From the NCBI GenBank assembly GCA_945885475.1, contig CAMCYR010000012.1, positions 1 through 62,243 on the forward strand: a stretch of DNA of 62,243 nucleotides. Reading direction: 5' to 3'. Position 1 is the stretch's first letter, and each line of letters begins with the position of its first letter. A program made the position numbers and the translations under genes. The notes beneath the pieces are model-generated. The model saw nothing but the letters and a program-made list of their open reading frames with translations. It was not told the DNA's origin and searched no databases. Of the stretch, positions 17,164 to 26,395 are shown piece after piece. This stretch comes from Chitinophaga pinensis. Lineage in GTDB: Bacteria > Bacteroidota > Bacteroidia > 2-12-FULL-35-15.

Positions 17164-18555
17164 TTATCTGAACCATTTTTGGCTGGTGATCATGATAGCT
17201 TCTTGAACAGTTATTCTTTTCCCGATGTTGTATGCCGTTACAAATGGACCAACAACACCCTTGTTGCGGATTTCCTCTCGGAAGTCACGCGCTTCTTTGT
17301 ATTCATTGTGCGAACCAACTATATATTTAGTAAACCCTTCTGCCATTTCTGTATTCACCTTATCGTTAATATTATATCTTAGAGCAAGAGTATTAGCATC
17401 AACCGCATTGTGCAAAGCTGCAATCTGAACGCGGTAGTTTACATTCCCTTGAGGAGCAGGAATGGAGCTCGTAGGAGATAATGATTTAGTTGTATAAGTT
17501 GTCGCTGCTGTTGTTTGTTCAGTGGTAACTTGAGTTGCCGTGGCAGTTACAGGAGTGGTTGTAGATGTAACCGGAGTTGTACTACTTGCAATCGAACTTG
17601 AACTACCTCCAAAACTCATAGAACTTCTTGGCAAGATGAATTTTTTTGTTTCATCATTTTCAATATAAGAGAAAACACCATCGATATTTTGAGTTCCATT
17701 TGCTCCAGCTGGAACAGTTACTTTATAAGAAATCTTGAATTCTGTTTGAGATGGCATTGACACCCAAACAAATTTTACTTTTTGTGTCTGACCATCAAAA
17801 CTGAATGCTGCCCCTTGAACATCAACAGCTGCTGCCGTAAAGCCTGCTGGCAATGTTTCCAAAAGTTTAGCAAATCCTGTTATATTTCCTTTATTGACAA
17901 GAATTTCAACTGTAAAATTATCACTTATATTTTCAGGCAAAGTTCTGCTACATAAAATAGATGATGGGTCTGTAATAACCGGTATAGTGGCAGCTAAAAC
18001 CGGCTCTGTCGTTTTTGTTGAAGGTTCTGTTATGGTTGTAGGTGAAGTGGTAGCCGCTATCGGTGTTGTTGTTTCTGGTGCAGTCGTTTTCATAGGTGGT
18101 TCTGTTGCTGCTGCTATTGGGGATGATTTAGAACCGACGGTGATCGTTGATGGGGCAATTTCAATGGATTGTTTTACATTATCAGAAACATATGAAAATT
18201 TACCTGCAATAACTTTGTCGCCATTTATACCAGCGGCAACTTTTACTTTGTATTTTATTTTTAATTCTTTATCAGAAGGAAGAGCCATCCATATAAATTT
18301 CACGGATTGATTTGTAAAAGTGAATGAAGCACCGGTATTCTCATCTTGAAATGCGGTGAACCCTTCTGGAAGATCTTGCTGTAGTTTTGCAAATCCTCCT
18401 ACAGAGCCTTTATTAATAGTTAGTTCTACCGTAAATTCACTATCTGGTTTAGCAGATGAAGGAATGTTTTGTGTTACAGTAATACCTTCAGCAAAAAAAA
18501 ACTGGTATATCAACAATGCAATTGTGTTGAATAGGAGTGCTGCGTATTTTAACAT
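17164..18555 (-). CDS. Secreted protein with two homologous beta-sandwich repeats and a C-terminal SPOR-like domain
   Basis: A 463-residue exported protein. After a signal sequence (about 1-23) come two copies of one module: FTVELTINKGSVGGFAKLQQ in copy 1 (about 25-140) matches FTVEILVNKGNITGFAKLLE in copy 2 (about 205-325). Both continue with a (L)PxGFTA motif, a K(F/V)xW segment, KIxYKVxVxAGxNG, and FSYxxx(D/N)(N/D)xxK. The copies are linked by Thr/Ala/Pro-rich spacers, and another such spacer leads to a SPOR-like domain (NYRVQIAALHN to GKRITVQEAI, about 385-455). The repeated module has the look of an immunoglobulin-like or DUF11-like sandwich, but I do not recognise it. It lies between two barrel/TSP3 genes, suggesting a joint complex. 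Confidence 0.75.
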   Translation of the reverse strand: MLKYAALLFNTIALLIYQFFFAEGITVTQNIPSSAKPDSEFTVELTINKGSVGGFAKLQQDLPEGFTAFQDENTGASFTFTNQSVKFIWMALPSDKELKIKYKVKVAAGINGDKVIAGKFSYVSDNVKQSIEIAPSTITVGSKSSPIAAATEPPMKTTAPETTTPIAATTSPTTITEPSTKTTEPVLAATIPVITDPSSILCSRTLPENISDNFTVEILVNKGNITGFAKLLETLPAGFTAAAVDVQGAAFSFDGQTQKVKFVWVSMPSQTEFKISYKVTVPAGANGTQNIDGVFSYIENDETKKFILPRSSMSFGGSSSSIASSTTPVTSTTTPVTATATQVTTEQTTAATTYTTKSLSPTSSIPAPQGNVNYRVQIAALHNAVDANTLALRYNINDKVNTEMAEGFTKYIVGSHNEYKEARDFREEIRNKGVVGPFVTAYNIGKRITVQEAIMITSQKWFR

Positions 18556-18584
18556 AAAATTTATATTAGGTTTTACTTATTTAA

Positions 18585-19895
18585 TTATTGTTCAAAGAAA
18601 AAGTCGATTAAATCATTTAATCGTTCTACAGTAAAATTCGAATCTCCTTCAAAAAACATATCGATTGCAGAAGTTATTTCATCAGCCGAAATAAAGCCAT
18701 CATTGTTCCGATCAGCTGTTCTTAATGCATATGGTATTGTACTGCCTGCTCTTGGATTTGATTTTCTTGCTTCAGTTGATTTCGCTTCAACATCTTTTAG
18801 GTAGGACAAACTAGGATTTTCGTTAAAAAGTTCACTTCTTTCTGTTGCAAGGGAATCAAATTGATTCTGACTGTCCGCCATCATTTTATCAGTGATTGTA
18901 ATACCTCTTTCATCAACTAATGCATCTTTTTGTGTCAGTAATTCTTTGTCTTTATAGTCAGGAACACCATCCTCATCATTGTCGTCAGGGCAGCCTCTAC
19001 CATTTACCTTAACTTCTTTTGGCGTTCCCGGGCACTTGTCGTCACTATCATTCACCCCGTCACCGTCATTGTCAAGTTTATCCAATACCGAAAAATCTAC
19101 GTTATTATAGATAGGGTCACTATTGTCTTTTTCTTTTCCGAAATTGTATTGAACAGAAACATTCGCGAAAATATATTTGTCATTTTTGCCATCTTTAAAA
19201 TTGTCAATCCAGTCGGAAAGACTTAAATAGTACGTTGCACCAATGTTAACGGAGAGGTTGTGCTGAAGTTTTAAATTAAAACCTCCACCAATAGGAATAG
19301 CAAGTGTTCCTCTTTGGTAGGTATTAACTGAATCTACTAATTGAGTTTCGTAAGTATAGTCTCTTTGTAAAAGATTAGATGTTGATGCTATCGGATCTGA
19401 TTCCGCTAAATCATGTATTGTTCCATCGCTCCAGTAATTATATTTAATATTGTTTTTGTCAGTGAGGTCACCATGTGGATCAAATTTTAAATAACCTATT
19501 CCTGCAAATAAATAAGGTGCAAAAACACTTGTTCTGCTCAAGATCAAGTCATTGTCAAAATGTAAAATAAGGTTTAAATCACCTTGCATTATTACTGATT
19601 CGAAATTTAGATTTCTATTTTTTGTTCTCTCACTGTCAGATAGTTTTCCATAAACACCATTTAGGGATACACCTAAATATTTCCCTAAACGTTGCTCTAT
19701 TGTGAGATTATAACCAGCTCTTATTCTGCTTAAAGAACTTAAGTTTGAGCCATTCCCGATGTCGCCATTAAATGATAATATTCCCACTCCAATGGCCAAA
19801 GAAGGCAATTGCTTTTCTTTTACTGTTTTTTGAGCACAAACGCTTCTTGTTGACGAAAAAAATAACACAGCTATTAATAAACTTCTGTATTTCAT
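18585..19895 (-). CDS. Outer-membrane beta-barrel protein with TSP3 repeats and EF-hand-like C-terminus
   Basis: A 436-residue protein. A signal peptide (MKYRSLLIAVLFF to CAQ) leads into a barrel-like region (about 30-255, ending VSVQYNFG) clearly related to the protein at 14783-17092. TSP3 calcium repeats follow (LDNDGDGVNDSDDKCPGTPKE and DDNDEDGVPDYKDKE, about 275-320), then an acidic helical segment. The end carries an EF-hand-like loop DRNNDGFISADE. Unlike its paralogue it lacks SPOR domains. The ATG at 19895 was chosen over an in-frame TTG at 19922 because it begins the signal peptide. It leads the minus-strand group of three envelope genes, 29 bases ahead of the next. Calcium-dependent folding is expected from the repeats. 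Confidence 0.78.
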   Translation of the reverse strand: MKYRSLLIAVLFFSSTRSVCAQKTVKEKQLPSLAIGVGILSFNGDIGNGSNLSSLSRIRAGYNLTIEQRLGKYLGVSLNGVYGKLSDSERTKNRNLNFESVIMQGDLNLILHFDNDLILSRTSVFAPYLFAGIGYLKFDPHGDLTDKNNIKYNYWSDGTIHDLAESDPIASTSNLLQRDYTYETQLVDSVNTYQRGTLAIPIGGGFNLKLQHNLSVNIGATYYLSLSDWIDNFKDGKNDKYIFANVSVQYNFGKEKDNSDPIYNNVDFSVLDKLDNDGDGVNDSDDKCPGTPKEVKVNGRGCPDDNDEDGVPDYKDKELLTQKDALVDERGITITDKMMADSQNQFDSLATERSELFNENPSLSYLKDVEAKSTEARKSNPRAGSTIPYALRTADRNNDGFISADEITSAIDMFFEGDSNFTVERLNDLIDFFFEQ

Positions 19896-20225
19896 ATTGG
19901 TTTGTTTCGTAATAAATACCAAAGCTCTTTTCTAACCTAAAAAATAATATTTATGATACTTTTTATGAAAAAAAATATATGACATTAACAAAACTATTAT
20001 AGTTTGCTCTGTATTTCATATGCGATGAATTGTAATTACAAACAAGTCTTTGTTAATAACCGTATTGTTCTTGTTTTTTTTTGCTGAACTAAAATGGAAT
20101 AGGTGCTGCCTCGAATCGTTTTTGAAAACGGGTGTTTTTCCTATTTGTTTAATTTTTAGTTTTTAGAAGTTTTGAATTGTTACTGGTTGTATTTTAGTAA
20201 CAATTGTTGGTGGGATATGAACTCA
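19896..20225. other. 330-bp gap between the barrel gene and the repeat-protein gene
   Basis: No credible reading frame on either strand. It should hold the promoter of the minus-strand barrel gene; a near match to the -7 element (GAGCTTTG, minus strand, 19927-19920) lies 25 bases upstream of the ATG. The part next to 20226 contains a perfect 10-bp inverted repeat, listed separately. Confidence 0.5.
20175..20205. repeat. Perfect 10-bp inverted repeat downstream of the repeat-protein gene
   Basis: AATTGTTACT (20175-20184) and AGTAACAATT (20196-20205) are exact reverse complements with an 11-base spacer. It lies 21 bases after the minus-strand stop at 20226 but has no T run on that strand, so it may be a transcript-end hairpin of another kind or a protein-binding site. 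Confidence 0.55.
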
Positions 20226-21332
20226 TTAGTTGTTTGAGCGGCTATTGAATTCATAAATTTTTCCATTGAATAAAAACCCGATCGTATTGTTGTACTTGAA
20301 AACGGGTAGGTCTTGGTTTAAATTCATCGTATAAGGCTTTTGGACATAGAAGCTATCAAAAATAGTACCTTTGTAAAAATATTTGGGCCGATTGATGTTG
20401 CTGAAATATAGAAGTGAGTTGTTGCCTGAAAGTATATTTTTCCGATCAATAAGTGGTTCTGAGTATATATCACCATTATAAATGAATTTTAATTCTGAGT
20501 CGAAAGAATAGTAAAGGATATTTCCTCTCGCAAAATAATAATCTGGCTTTCTTGAATCAATTTTTGTAATTGCACCTTCATAAAAAATACAAAAGTTTTC
20601 CTTTGCATCAACGAATGCAACCATATCGTTTGAAACCTTGAAATCTTCAATGATTTCTTTACTGATCACTTTTAATTCGCCGTTATAAAAAACATTAAAT
20701 GTGTTTTTGAATTCATCTATGAATGCGACAATATTATGTCCGCATTCGTAGCTATTGATTCTTGTACTTTCGGTATCATACGTTTTTCCTTTGAAATATA
20801 TTTTCAAATTAAAATCCAGATCAGTAAAAGCCATGATATTGTTACCTACCTTGTAATCATTAATCACATTTGAATTTACAGCATAAATAATAGTTTTAAT
20901 TTCGTTGTTCTCATAGGACATGTAATTCATACTTGGCAGGGCTTGCCAAATAATGATGGAATCACCGGCAGTAAATTTGTCTGTATTTCTAGAAAGCATT
21001 TTTTTCTCTCCTTTCTCACAGATCATCAGTCTTTGCTGCATCTGATAAACAAGTGCATTCGGAGTAGCAATAACTTTATTCGGAAGGTTCTCCTCTAGGA
21101 CCACCGTTTGACCTTTATAATAGGATACGAAGCTTTTCTTGGAGTCGGTATATGCGATATAATCGTTTCCTATCTTAACGTCAGTAACCGGATTGCTTTC
21201 TATTTGGTACTCAACCCCATTGTCGAAAACATGAAAATTATTCATATAATCATGATAAACTCCTAATCCCGTTTGAGCATATGCAGGTGGAAAAAATCCA
21301 AGAAGTAACACTGGATAAAGGAGACATTTCAT
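20226..21332 (-). CDS. Secreted repeat protein, propeller-like, function unknown
   Basis: A 368-residue exported protein with a signal peptide (MKCLLYPVLLLGFF to AYAQ). The whole mature chain is made of about eight units of roughly 40-45 residues following one pattern: an aromatic pair and glycine (FYNGE, YFKGK, FYEGA, YYKGQ), a short spacer, then (K/S)VGNDxxAFxD or close variants such as YKVGNNIMAFTD and FKVSNDMVAFVD. Regular Tyr/Phe-Lys-Gly turns of this kind suggest a beta-propeller or beta-solenoid. I do not recognise the family. It starts 3 bases after the stop of the LOG gene, so it lies at the end of a uvrA-LOG transcript, an odd partner for an envelope protein. Confidence 0.7.
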   Translation of the reverse strand: MKCLLYPVLLLGFFPPAYAQTGLGVYHDYMNNFHVFDNGVEYQIESNPVTDVKIGNDYIAYTDSKKSFVSYYKGQTVVLEENLPNKVIATPNALVYQMQQRLMICEKGEKKMLSRNTDKFTAGDSIIIWQALPSMNYMSYENNEIKTIIYAVNSNVINDYKVGNNIMAFTDLDFNLKIYFKGKTYDTESTRINSYECGHNIVAFIDEFKNTFNVFYNGELKVISKEIIEDFKVSNDMVAFVDAKENFCIFYEGAITKIDSRKPDYYFARGNILYYSFDSELKFIYNGDIYSEPLIDRKNILSGNNSLLYFSNINRPKYFYKGTIFDSFYVQKPYTMNLNQDLPVFKYNNTIGFLFNGKIYEFNSRSNN

Positions 21333-21335
21333 TCA

Positions 21336-22049
21336 TTAAAAATTTGGCTTCAATAAATATTTCGAATAGAATTCATTGATGATTGCAACGGCCTCATCTG
21401 CTGTATCAACTATTTTAAAAAGTTCGAGGTCTTTTTCGCTGATATTGTGCTCTTCGTGAAGCATTATTTGCTTTATCCAAGTTAATAAACCTTCCCAATA
21501 GTTCCTTCCAACTAAAATAATAGGGAAATGAGCTACCTTATTTGTTTGGATCAAAGTAATTGCTTCAAATAATTCGTCTAGTGTGCCAAAGCCACCCGGC
21601 ATTGCAATAAATCCCTGAGAATATTTTAAGAAAATTGTTTTTCGAACGAAAAAATAGTCAAAGTTTATATTTTTATCATTGTCAACAAAAGCATTTGAGC
21701 TTTGCTCAAATGGTAAAACGATATTTAAGCCAACTGATTTCCCACCTCCATTTTTCGCTCCTTTGTTTGCCGCTTCCATTATTCCGGGACCTCCGCCACT
21801 GATTATTCCATAACCTTCACGGGTTAATTTGAATGCAATTTCTTCAGCCAGTTTATAGTAAGGGTTTGTTTCCTTTGTTCGTGCAGAACCAAAGATCGAC
21901 ACGCAAGGTCCAATGCGACTCATTTTTTCAAATCCTTCAACGAATTCGCTCATGATTTTAAATATTTGCCATGAGTCAGATGCTTTTATATCATTCCAAT
22001 CTTTTGCAGCAAAAGCTTTTCTTATTTTATCTTCTTCCTGATTCGTCAT
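21336..22049 (-). CDS. LOG family protein (TIGR00730-type nucleotide 5'-monophosphate phosphoribohydrolase)
   Basis: A 237-residue cytoplasmic protein of the LOG/YgdH family. The signature PGGFGTLDE (substrate phosphate loop and catalytic glutamate) and an earlier GGGPGIMEAANKGA are both clear, as is the FGSAR strand start. Proteins of this family remove the base from nucleoside 5'-monophosphates; some make free cytokinins. The N-terminal extension of about 45 residues with helix-forming sequence is common in the longer bacterial type. It begins 47 bases after uvrA and is followed at 3 bases by the repeat-protein gene. The true substrate cannot be deduced; the name lysine decarboxylase, still found for this family, should not be used. 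Confidence 0.9.
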   Translation of the reverse strand: MTNQEEDKIRKAFAAKDWNDIKASDSWQIFKIMSEFVEGFEKMSRIGPCVSIFGSARTKETNPYYKLAEEIAFKLTREGYGIISGGGPGIMEAANKGAKNGGGKSVGLNIVLPFEQSSNAFVDNDKNINFDYFFVRKTIFLKYSQGFIAMPGGFGTLDELFEAITLIQTNKVAHFPIILVGRNYWEGLLTWIKQIMLHEEHNISEKDLELFKIVDTADEAVAIINEFYSKYLLKPNF

Positions 22050-22096
22050 TATTTAGATCCTATTTTTTTAAATATTTTGATATATTTATTTTGCTT

Positions 22097-24955
22097 TTAG
22101 CGGTATTCTTCTTTTAAAAATTTGGCGGTATAGCTTGTTTTGTTTTTGATAATTTCTTTTGGTGTTCCCTGGCATAAAATTTCGCCCCCGGCATTTCCTC
22201 CTTCAATTCCAAGATCAATAATATGGTCAGCTACCTTTATTATATCCATATTATGTTCAATAACCAATACGGAATTTCCATTATCAACTAATTTATTTAA
22301 TACTTCCAATAAAATTCGGATGTCTTCAAAATGCAGTCCTGTTGTCGGTTCATCTAATATGTAAAATGTATTTCCGGTATCTCTTTTTGAAAGTTCAGTA
22401 GCCAGCTTAACTCGCTGGGCTTCGCCTCCAGAGAGTGTTGTGCTTTGTTGTCCTAAAGTAATGTATCCTAAACCAACGTCTTTTAACGTTTTTATTTTTT
22501 GAACAATAGAGGGAATGCTGTGAAAAAAATCAACGGCATTTTCAATTGTCATGTTCAGAATATCGCTGATTGATTTTCCTTTAAACCGAATTTCTAATGT
22601 CTCTTTGTTGTATCGTTTACCATTGCATGTTTCACAATTTACATAAACATCAGGAAGGAAATTCATCTCGATTGTTCTTAATCCGGCACCCTGACAGGTT
22701 TCACATCGGCCTCCTTTTACATTGAAAGAAAACCTTCCTGGCTTATATCCACGGATCTTTGCTTCAGGGATTTCAGCAAACAAAGTTCTTATGTCAGAAA
22801 ATACATTTGTATATGTTGCCGGATTACTCCTCGGTGTCCTTCCAATAGGGGATTGGTCGATATCAATTACTTTATCGATGTGTTCCAATCCTGTTATTGA
22901 TTTATAAGGCATTGGCTTTTTTTCCGAACGATAAAAATGTTTGTTTAATATCGGATAAAGGGTTTCGTTTATCAGTGTTGATTTTCCACTTCCAGAAACA
23001 CCAGTTACACATATTAATTTCCCGAGAGGAAATTCTACCGAAACATCTTTCAAGTTATTTCCTTTTGCTCCTTTTAAAATAAGTGATTTACCATTTCCTT
23101 TTCTACATTCTTTTGGAATCGAAATTTCTTTAATTCCATTGATATAGTCTGAAGTAAGGGTATGGAATTTTAAAATTTCTTTCGGCGTTCCTTGTGCAAT
23201 TATTTTACCACCGTGAATTCCTGCTGCAGGACCTACATCAATCACATGATCAGCAGCAAGGATCATTTCTTTATCGTGTTCTACAACAATAATAGAGTTC
23301 CCGATATCCCTCAGATTTTTTAATGCATTGATCAACCGAACATTATCCCGTTGATGTAAACCAATACTTGGTTCATCTAAAATATACAACACACCAACAA
23401 GCTGAGAGCCTATCTGGGTTGCTAAACGAATGCGTTGTGCTTCTCCTCCGGAGAGTGTCCGGGAACTTCTGTTCAGCGAAAGATAGTCAAGTCCTACATC
23501 CAATAAAAAAGAAATACGAGTTCTGATTTCTTTCAGAACCTCTTTGGCTATTGTATTTTGTTTTGTATTTAAGCGTTTCTCAATATTTTTAAACCATTGA
23601 TTTAATTCAGTAATTCCCATTTCGGAGAGTTCTGCTATGTTTTTATTGTCAATCTTAAAATGAAGCGATTCCTTTTTTAGTTTGGTTCCATTGCATTTAG
23701 AGCAGGGAACTTTGTTCATAAATCCTTGTATCCATTTCTCTGTTGTTGGAGAACTTTGTTCATCGTTTTGTTTAATGATAAAATTTGCAATTCCTTCAAA
23801 TGCTATACTATAGCTGGTTGCCGCACTTTCGGTAAATTGTTTTATTTTAAATACCTCATCTGAACCAAAAAGTATTGTATTGATGGCTTCATCAGAAATA
23901 TCTTCGATCGCTGTGTCTAACGTGAAATCGTATTTATCTCCGATTGCTTCTAATTGTTTGAATATCCATGTTGATTTGTGAGCCCCTATCGGCGCAATGG
24001 CTCCTTTGCGAATAGATGATTTTTTATCAGGAATAATTTTATTGATATCAACTTCTGATATCATTCCAAGCCCTGTGCATTTTGGGCACGCTCCATAAGG
24101 TGAATTGAATGAAAATAGATTTGGCTGTGGCTCATCATAGGAAATACCTGAAGTCGGACACATTAAATGCCTACTGTAGTATTCTACTTTTCCATATTCT
24201 TCTTCAAATTTACCTGTTTTAAAGGGTTGAACCATGATGATTCCTTTCCCTTGTTTCATTGCTAGTTGCATCGACTCGGAAATACGTGGACGAGCATCTG
24301 TAGTAACTTCCAAGCGGTCGATTACAATTTCAATATCATGTACTTTATATCGGTCAAGCTGGATCCGGCTTGTAAGTTCAACTACTTTGCCATCTATTCG
24401 TACTCGTAAATATCCCCACTTTTTAATTTGCTCAAATAATTCCCGGTAATGTCCTTTTCTTCCTTTTACAACAGGAGCTAATATTAATATTTTTTCATCT
24501 TGAAATTTTTCGAGAATCAACAAGATGATCTGATCATCCGAATAGCGAACCATCTTTTCCCCTGTAGCATAGGAATAGGCATCCGAAGCCCTAGCAAAAA
24601 GTAAGCGCAAAAAGTCATAAATTTCTGTAATTGTACCGACGGTGGATCTGGGATTTTTATTTACAGTTTTTTGTTCAATGGCTATAACCGGACTTAATCC
24701 CGTGATTTTGTCAACATCCGGTCTTTCCATATTCCCAAGAAACTGTCTGGCATAAGCAGAAAAACTTTCTATATAACGTCTTTGTCCCTCAGCGTAAATG
24801 GTGTCGAAAGCGAGGGATGATTTGCCACTCCCGCTTAAGCCAGTAATCACAACTAATTTATTGCGTGGAATAATTACATCAATATTCTTTAGATTGTGGG
24901 CACGCGCCCCTATAACTTCCAGGTTCTCTATTTCACTAATGCTTTCAACCGACAT
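22097..24955 (-). CDS. uvrA: UvrA, excinuclease ABC subunit A
   Basis: A 952-residue nucleotide excision repair ATPase that finds bulky DNA lesions with UvrB. Both ABC modules are complete: Walker A motifs [14 protein letters not shown] near residue 40 and [14 protein letters not shown] near 655, two LSGGEAQR signatures, and Walker B stretches ending in LDEPSIGLH and LDEPTTGLH. Zinc-binding CxxC pairs appear as CPKCTGLG and in [18 protein letters not shown]. Length is the family norm and the chain is uninterrupted. It heads a minus-strand run with the LOG gene and is preceded by the clearest promoter in the window. A cytoplasmic protein. Confidence 0.98.
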   Translation of the reverse strand: MSVESISEIENLEVIGARAHNLKNIDVIIPRNKLVVITGLSGSGKSSLAFDTIYAEGQRRYIESFSAYARQFLGNMERPDVDKITGLSPVIAIEQKTVNKNPRSTVGTITEIYDFLRLLFARASDAYSYATGEKMVRYSDDQIILLILEKFQDEKILILAPVVKGRKGHYRELFEQIKKWGYLRVRIDGKVVELTSRIQLDRYKVHDIEIVIDRLEVTTDARPRISESMQLAMKQGKGIIMVQPFKTGKFEEEYGKVEYYSRHLMCPTSGISYDEPQPNLFSFNSPYGACPKCTGLGMISEVDINKIIPDKKSSIRKGAIAPIGAHKSTWIFKQLEAIGDKYDFTLDTAIEDISDEAINTILFGSDEVFKIKQFTESAATSYSIAFEGIANFIIKQNDEQSSPTTEKWIQGFMNKVPCSKCNGTKLKKESLHFKIDNKNIAELSEMGITELNQWFKNIEKRLNTKQNTIAKEVLKEIRTRISFLLDVGLDYLSLNRSSRTLSGGEAQRIRLATQIGSQLVGVLYILDEPSIGLHQRDNVRLINALKNLRDIGNSIIVVEHDKEMILAADHVIDVGPAAGIHGGKIIAQGTPKEILKFHTLTSDYINGIKEISIPKECRKGNGKSLILKGAKGNNLKDVSVEFPLGKLICVTGVSGSGKSTLINETLYPILNKHFYRSEKKPMPYKSITGLEHIDKVIDIDQSPIGRTPRSNPATYTNVFSDIRTLFAEIPEAKIRGYKPGRFSFNVKGGRCETCQGAGLRTIEMNFLPDVYVNCETCNGKRYNKETLEIRFKGKSISDILNMTIENAVDFFHSIPSIVQKIKTLKDVGLGYITLGQQSTTLSGGEAQRVKLATELSKRDTGNTFYILDEPTTGLHFEDIRILLEVLNKLVDNGNSVLVIEHNMDIIKVADHIIDLGIEGGNAGGEILCQGTPKEIIKNKTSYTAKFLKEEYR

Positions 24956-25312
24956 TCAGATGAATATTTTAAATTAAATGATCTAATTCTCTATTTCTCC
25001 TTCGACAAAGGTAAGGAACAATCAATTAAGAACAAGTTGATGACATTAATTTAATGAAGGTTTTCTTTCAAGAATTCCCTGGGGTTTTCATAGTATTTTT
25101 TCAACTCTTATATATCTTGGCAGATTACTGTGAACGAATTAAACCGCCTTTCCGAAAATCGTTTATCTGGAACAATTTTTACAGGTTTTATTCTTAGAAT
25201 TTCGATATGAAAATAATCAAATTGCCAACCGTATTTTTATAATCCTTCCCAATTCATAAATTTGGTAATTAAAAAAATCAGAATCATTGATAGAAGACTT
25301 TTTATGCCTATT
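24956..25312. other. 357-bp gap between uvrA and the transglycosylase gene
   Basis: Apart from the uvrA promoter at 25006-25035, I see no gene here: the longest frames are under 15 codons. The sequence is AT-rich with no obvious repeat. It separates the exopolysaccharide block from uvrA. Confidence 0.6.
25006..25035 (-). promoter_or_regulatory. uvrA promoter of the Bacteroidota type
   Basis: On the minus strand TTG (25035-25033) is followed after exactly 19 bases by TACCTTTG (25013-25006), the canonical TTG-N19-TAnnTTTG arrangement of the phylum. The start codon of uvrA lies 51 bases farther, leaving a leader of about 45 bases. Confidence 0.7.
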
Positions 25313-26395
25313 TTATTCGCTAATTTTTTCCTCTGTATTTAACGAGTCTTTTGATAATGGTGTCGTTGTCAACAGGTTAACAGAATCTTTTGACGTTAAT
25401 TTATTGCTACCGTCATAATTCCCATCCATATCATAAATATTCATCGTTCCCTTTGGTATTTCAATAACATACTTTTTTTTGCTTTCGTTCTTCAATGAAT
25501 TTGTTCTTAGCCACGGATTAAATAGTTTTAAAATTTTGTAATTTATTCCTTGAGTGATAGCAAAATCAGCTAAATTTTGAATAGTTGTGTCAATAGTTAT
25601 TTTTTTTGTAGAAAGTGGCGGATAAAGATCTTTTTTTCGGAGAAGATAACCATATACTTTGGGCCGTGAAATAATTTCTTTCATCGCAAGTATCCTGTAT
25701 ACATAGCGTGCTGTTTCTTCGGTTAAAGCCAGATCGTAATAGCTTTTCACTTTCTGTTTGGCTAATTGTCCTTGAATGCCCCCCATTCCTAAGTTATAGG
25801 ATGCTGCTACTAATGTCCAGTTATTAAATATTTTATAAGCTTCTTTAAAATATTTGCATGCTGTTTCAGTTGACTTTACAACGTGATATCGTTCATCAAC
25901 ATCTTCGTTAATTTCCATTCCATAGCTTAATCCCGTAGATTCTATTATTTGCCAAAAGCCTGTTGCCCCTTGGGGAGAAACAGCGTTTGTTAATTGACTT
26001 TCAATTAATGCGATGTATTTGAAGTCTTCAGGTATATCATTTTTTTTCAAAATTGGTTCTATGATCTGAAACCAGCGGTTAGCCCGTTTGTGCAATAATA
26101 GTGATTGTGATTGCCAATAGGTATTTACCACAAGTTCTTTTTCTGCAGACTCTTTGACGCTAAAGTCGGTGATGGGTGTTTTTTCGCCAGCAAAATTTAA
26201 ATTTTTAGGAACACGGATACTGAAGGTTTTGTAGTTGGTATTAAAATAATTCTCGTAAGCTGAATCTGATAAATTATCGGTGAAGGAATATGAAAATAAT
26301 TTAACGATACTTATTAAAAGAAGCACTGCAGCAAAAGCAATAAAATACTTTTTAGAGGACTTTAAAAAAAAAAGTATATTATTTAAAATTTTCAT
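25313..26395 (-). CDS. Membrane-anchored lytic transglycosylase (MltD/SLT family)
   Basis: A 360-residue protein with one N-terminal membrane helix (about residues 17-37) and a periplasmic SLT domain. The catalytic glutamate is Glu132 in YIALIESQLTN; the following SPQGATGFWQI and the later ASYNLGMGGI are the other family motifs. Lytic transglycosylases cut the glycan strand between MurNAc and GlcNAc, leaving 1,6-anhydro ends. The C-terminal part (about 270-330, TIQNLADFAITQGINY to KKYVIEIPKG) resembles a LysM-like remnant as in MltD. It overlaps the wecA-like gene by 4 bases (ATGA), so the two are translationally coupled; local wall opening for polysaccharide export is a likely role. Confidence 0.9.
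   Translation of the reverse strand: MKILNNILFFLKSSKKYFIAFAAVLLLISIVKLFSYSFTDNLSDSAYENYFNTNYKTFSIRVPKNLNFAGEKTPITDFSVKESAEKELVVNTYWQSQSLLLHKRANRWFQIIEPILKKNDIPEDFKYIALIESQLTNAVSPQGATGFWQIIESTGLSYGMEINEDVDERYHVVKSTETACKYFKEAYKIFNNWTLVAASYNLGMGGIQGQLAKQKVKSYYDLALTEETARYVYRILAMKEIISRPKVYGYLLRKKDLYPPLSTKKITIDTTIQNLADFAITQGINYKILKLFNPWLRTNSLKNESKKKYVIEIPKGTMNIYDMDGNYDGSNKLTSKDSVNLLTTTPLSKDSLNTEEKISE

Noticed and set aside
17894-18310. 138-codon plus-strand Val/Gly/Ala-rich frame
   Set aside because: Antisense of the Thr/Ala/Pro spacers of the duplicated-module protein; no start region or family signal.
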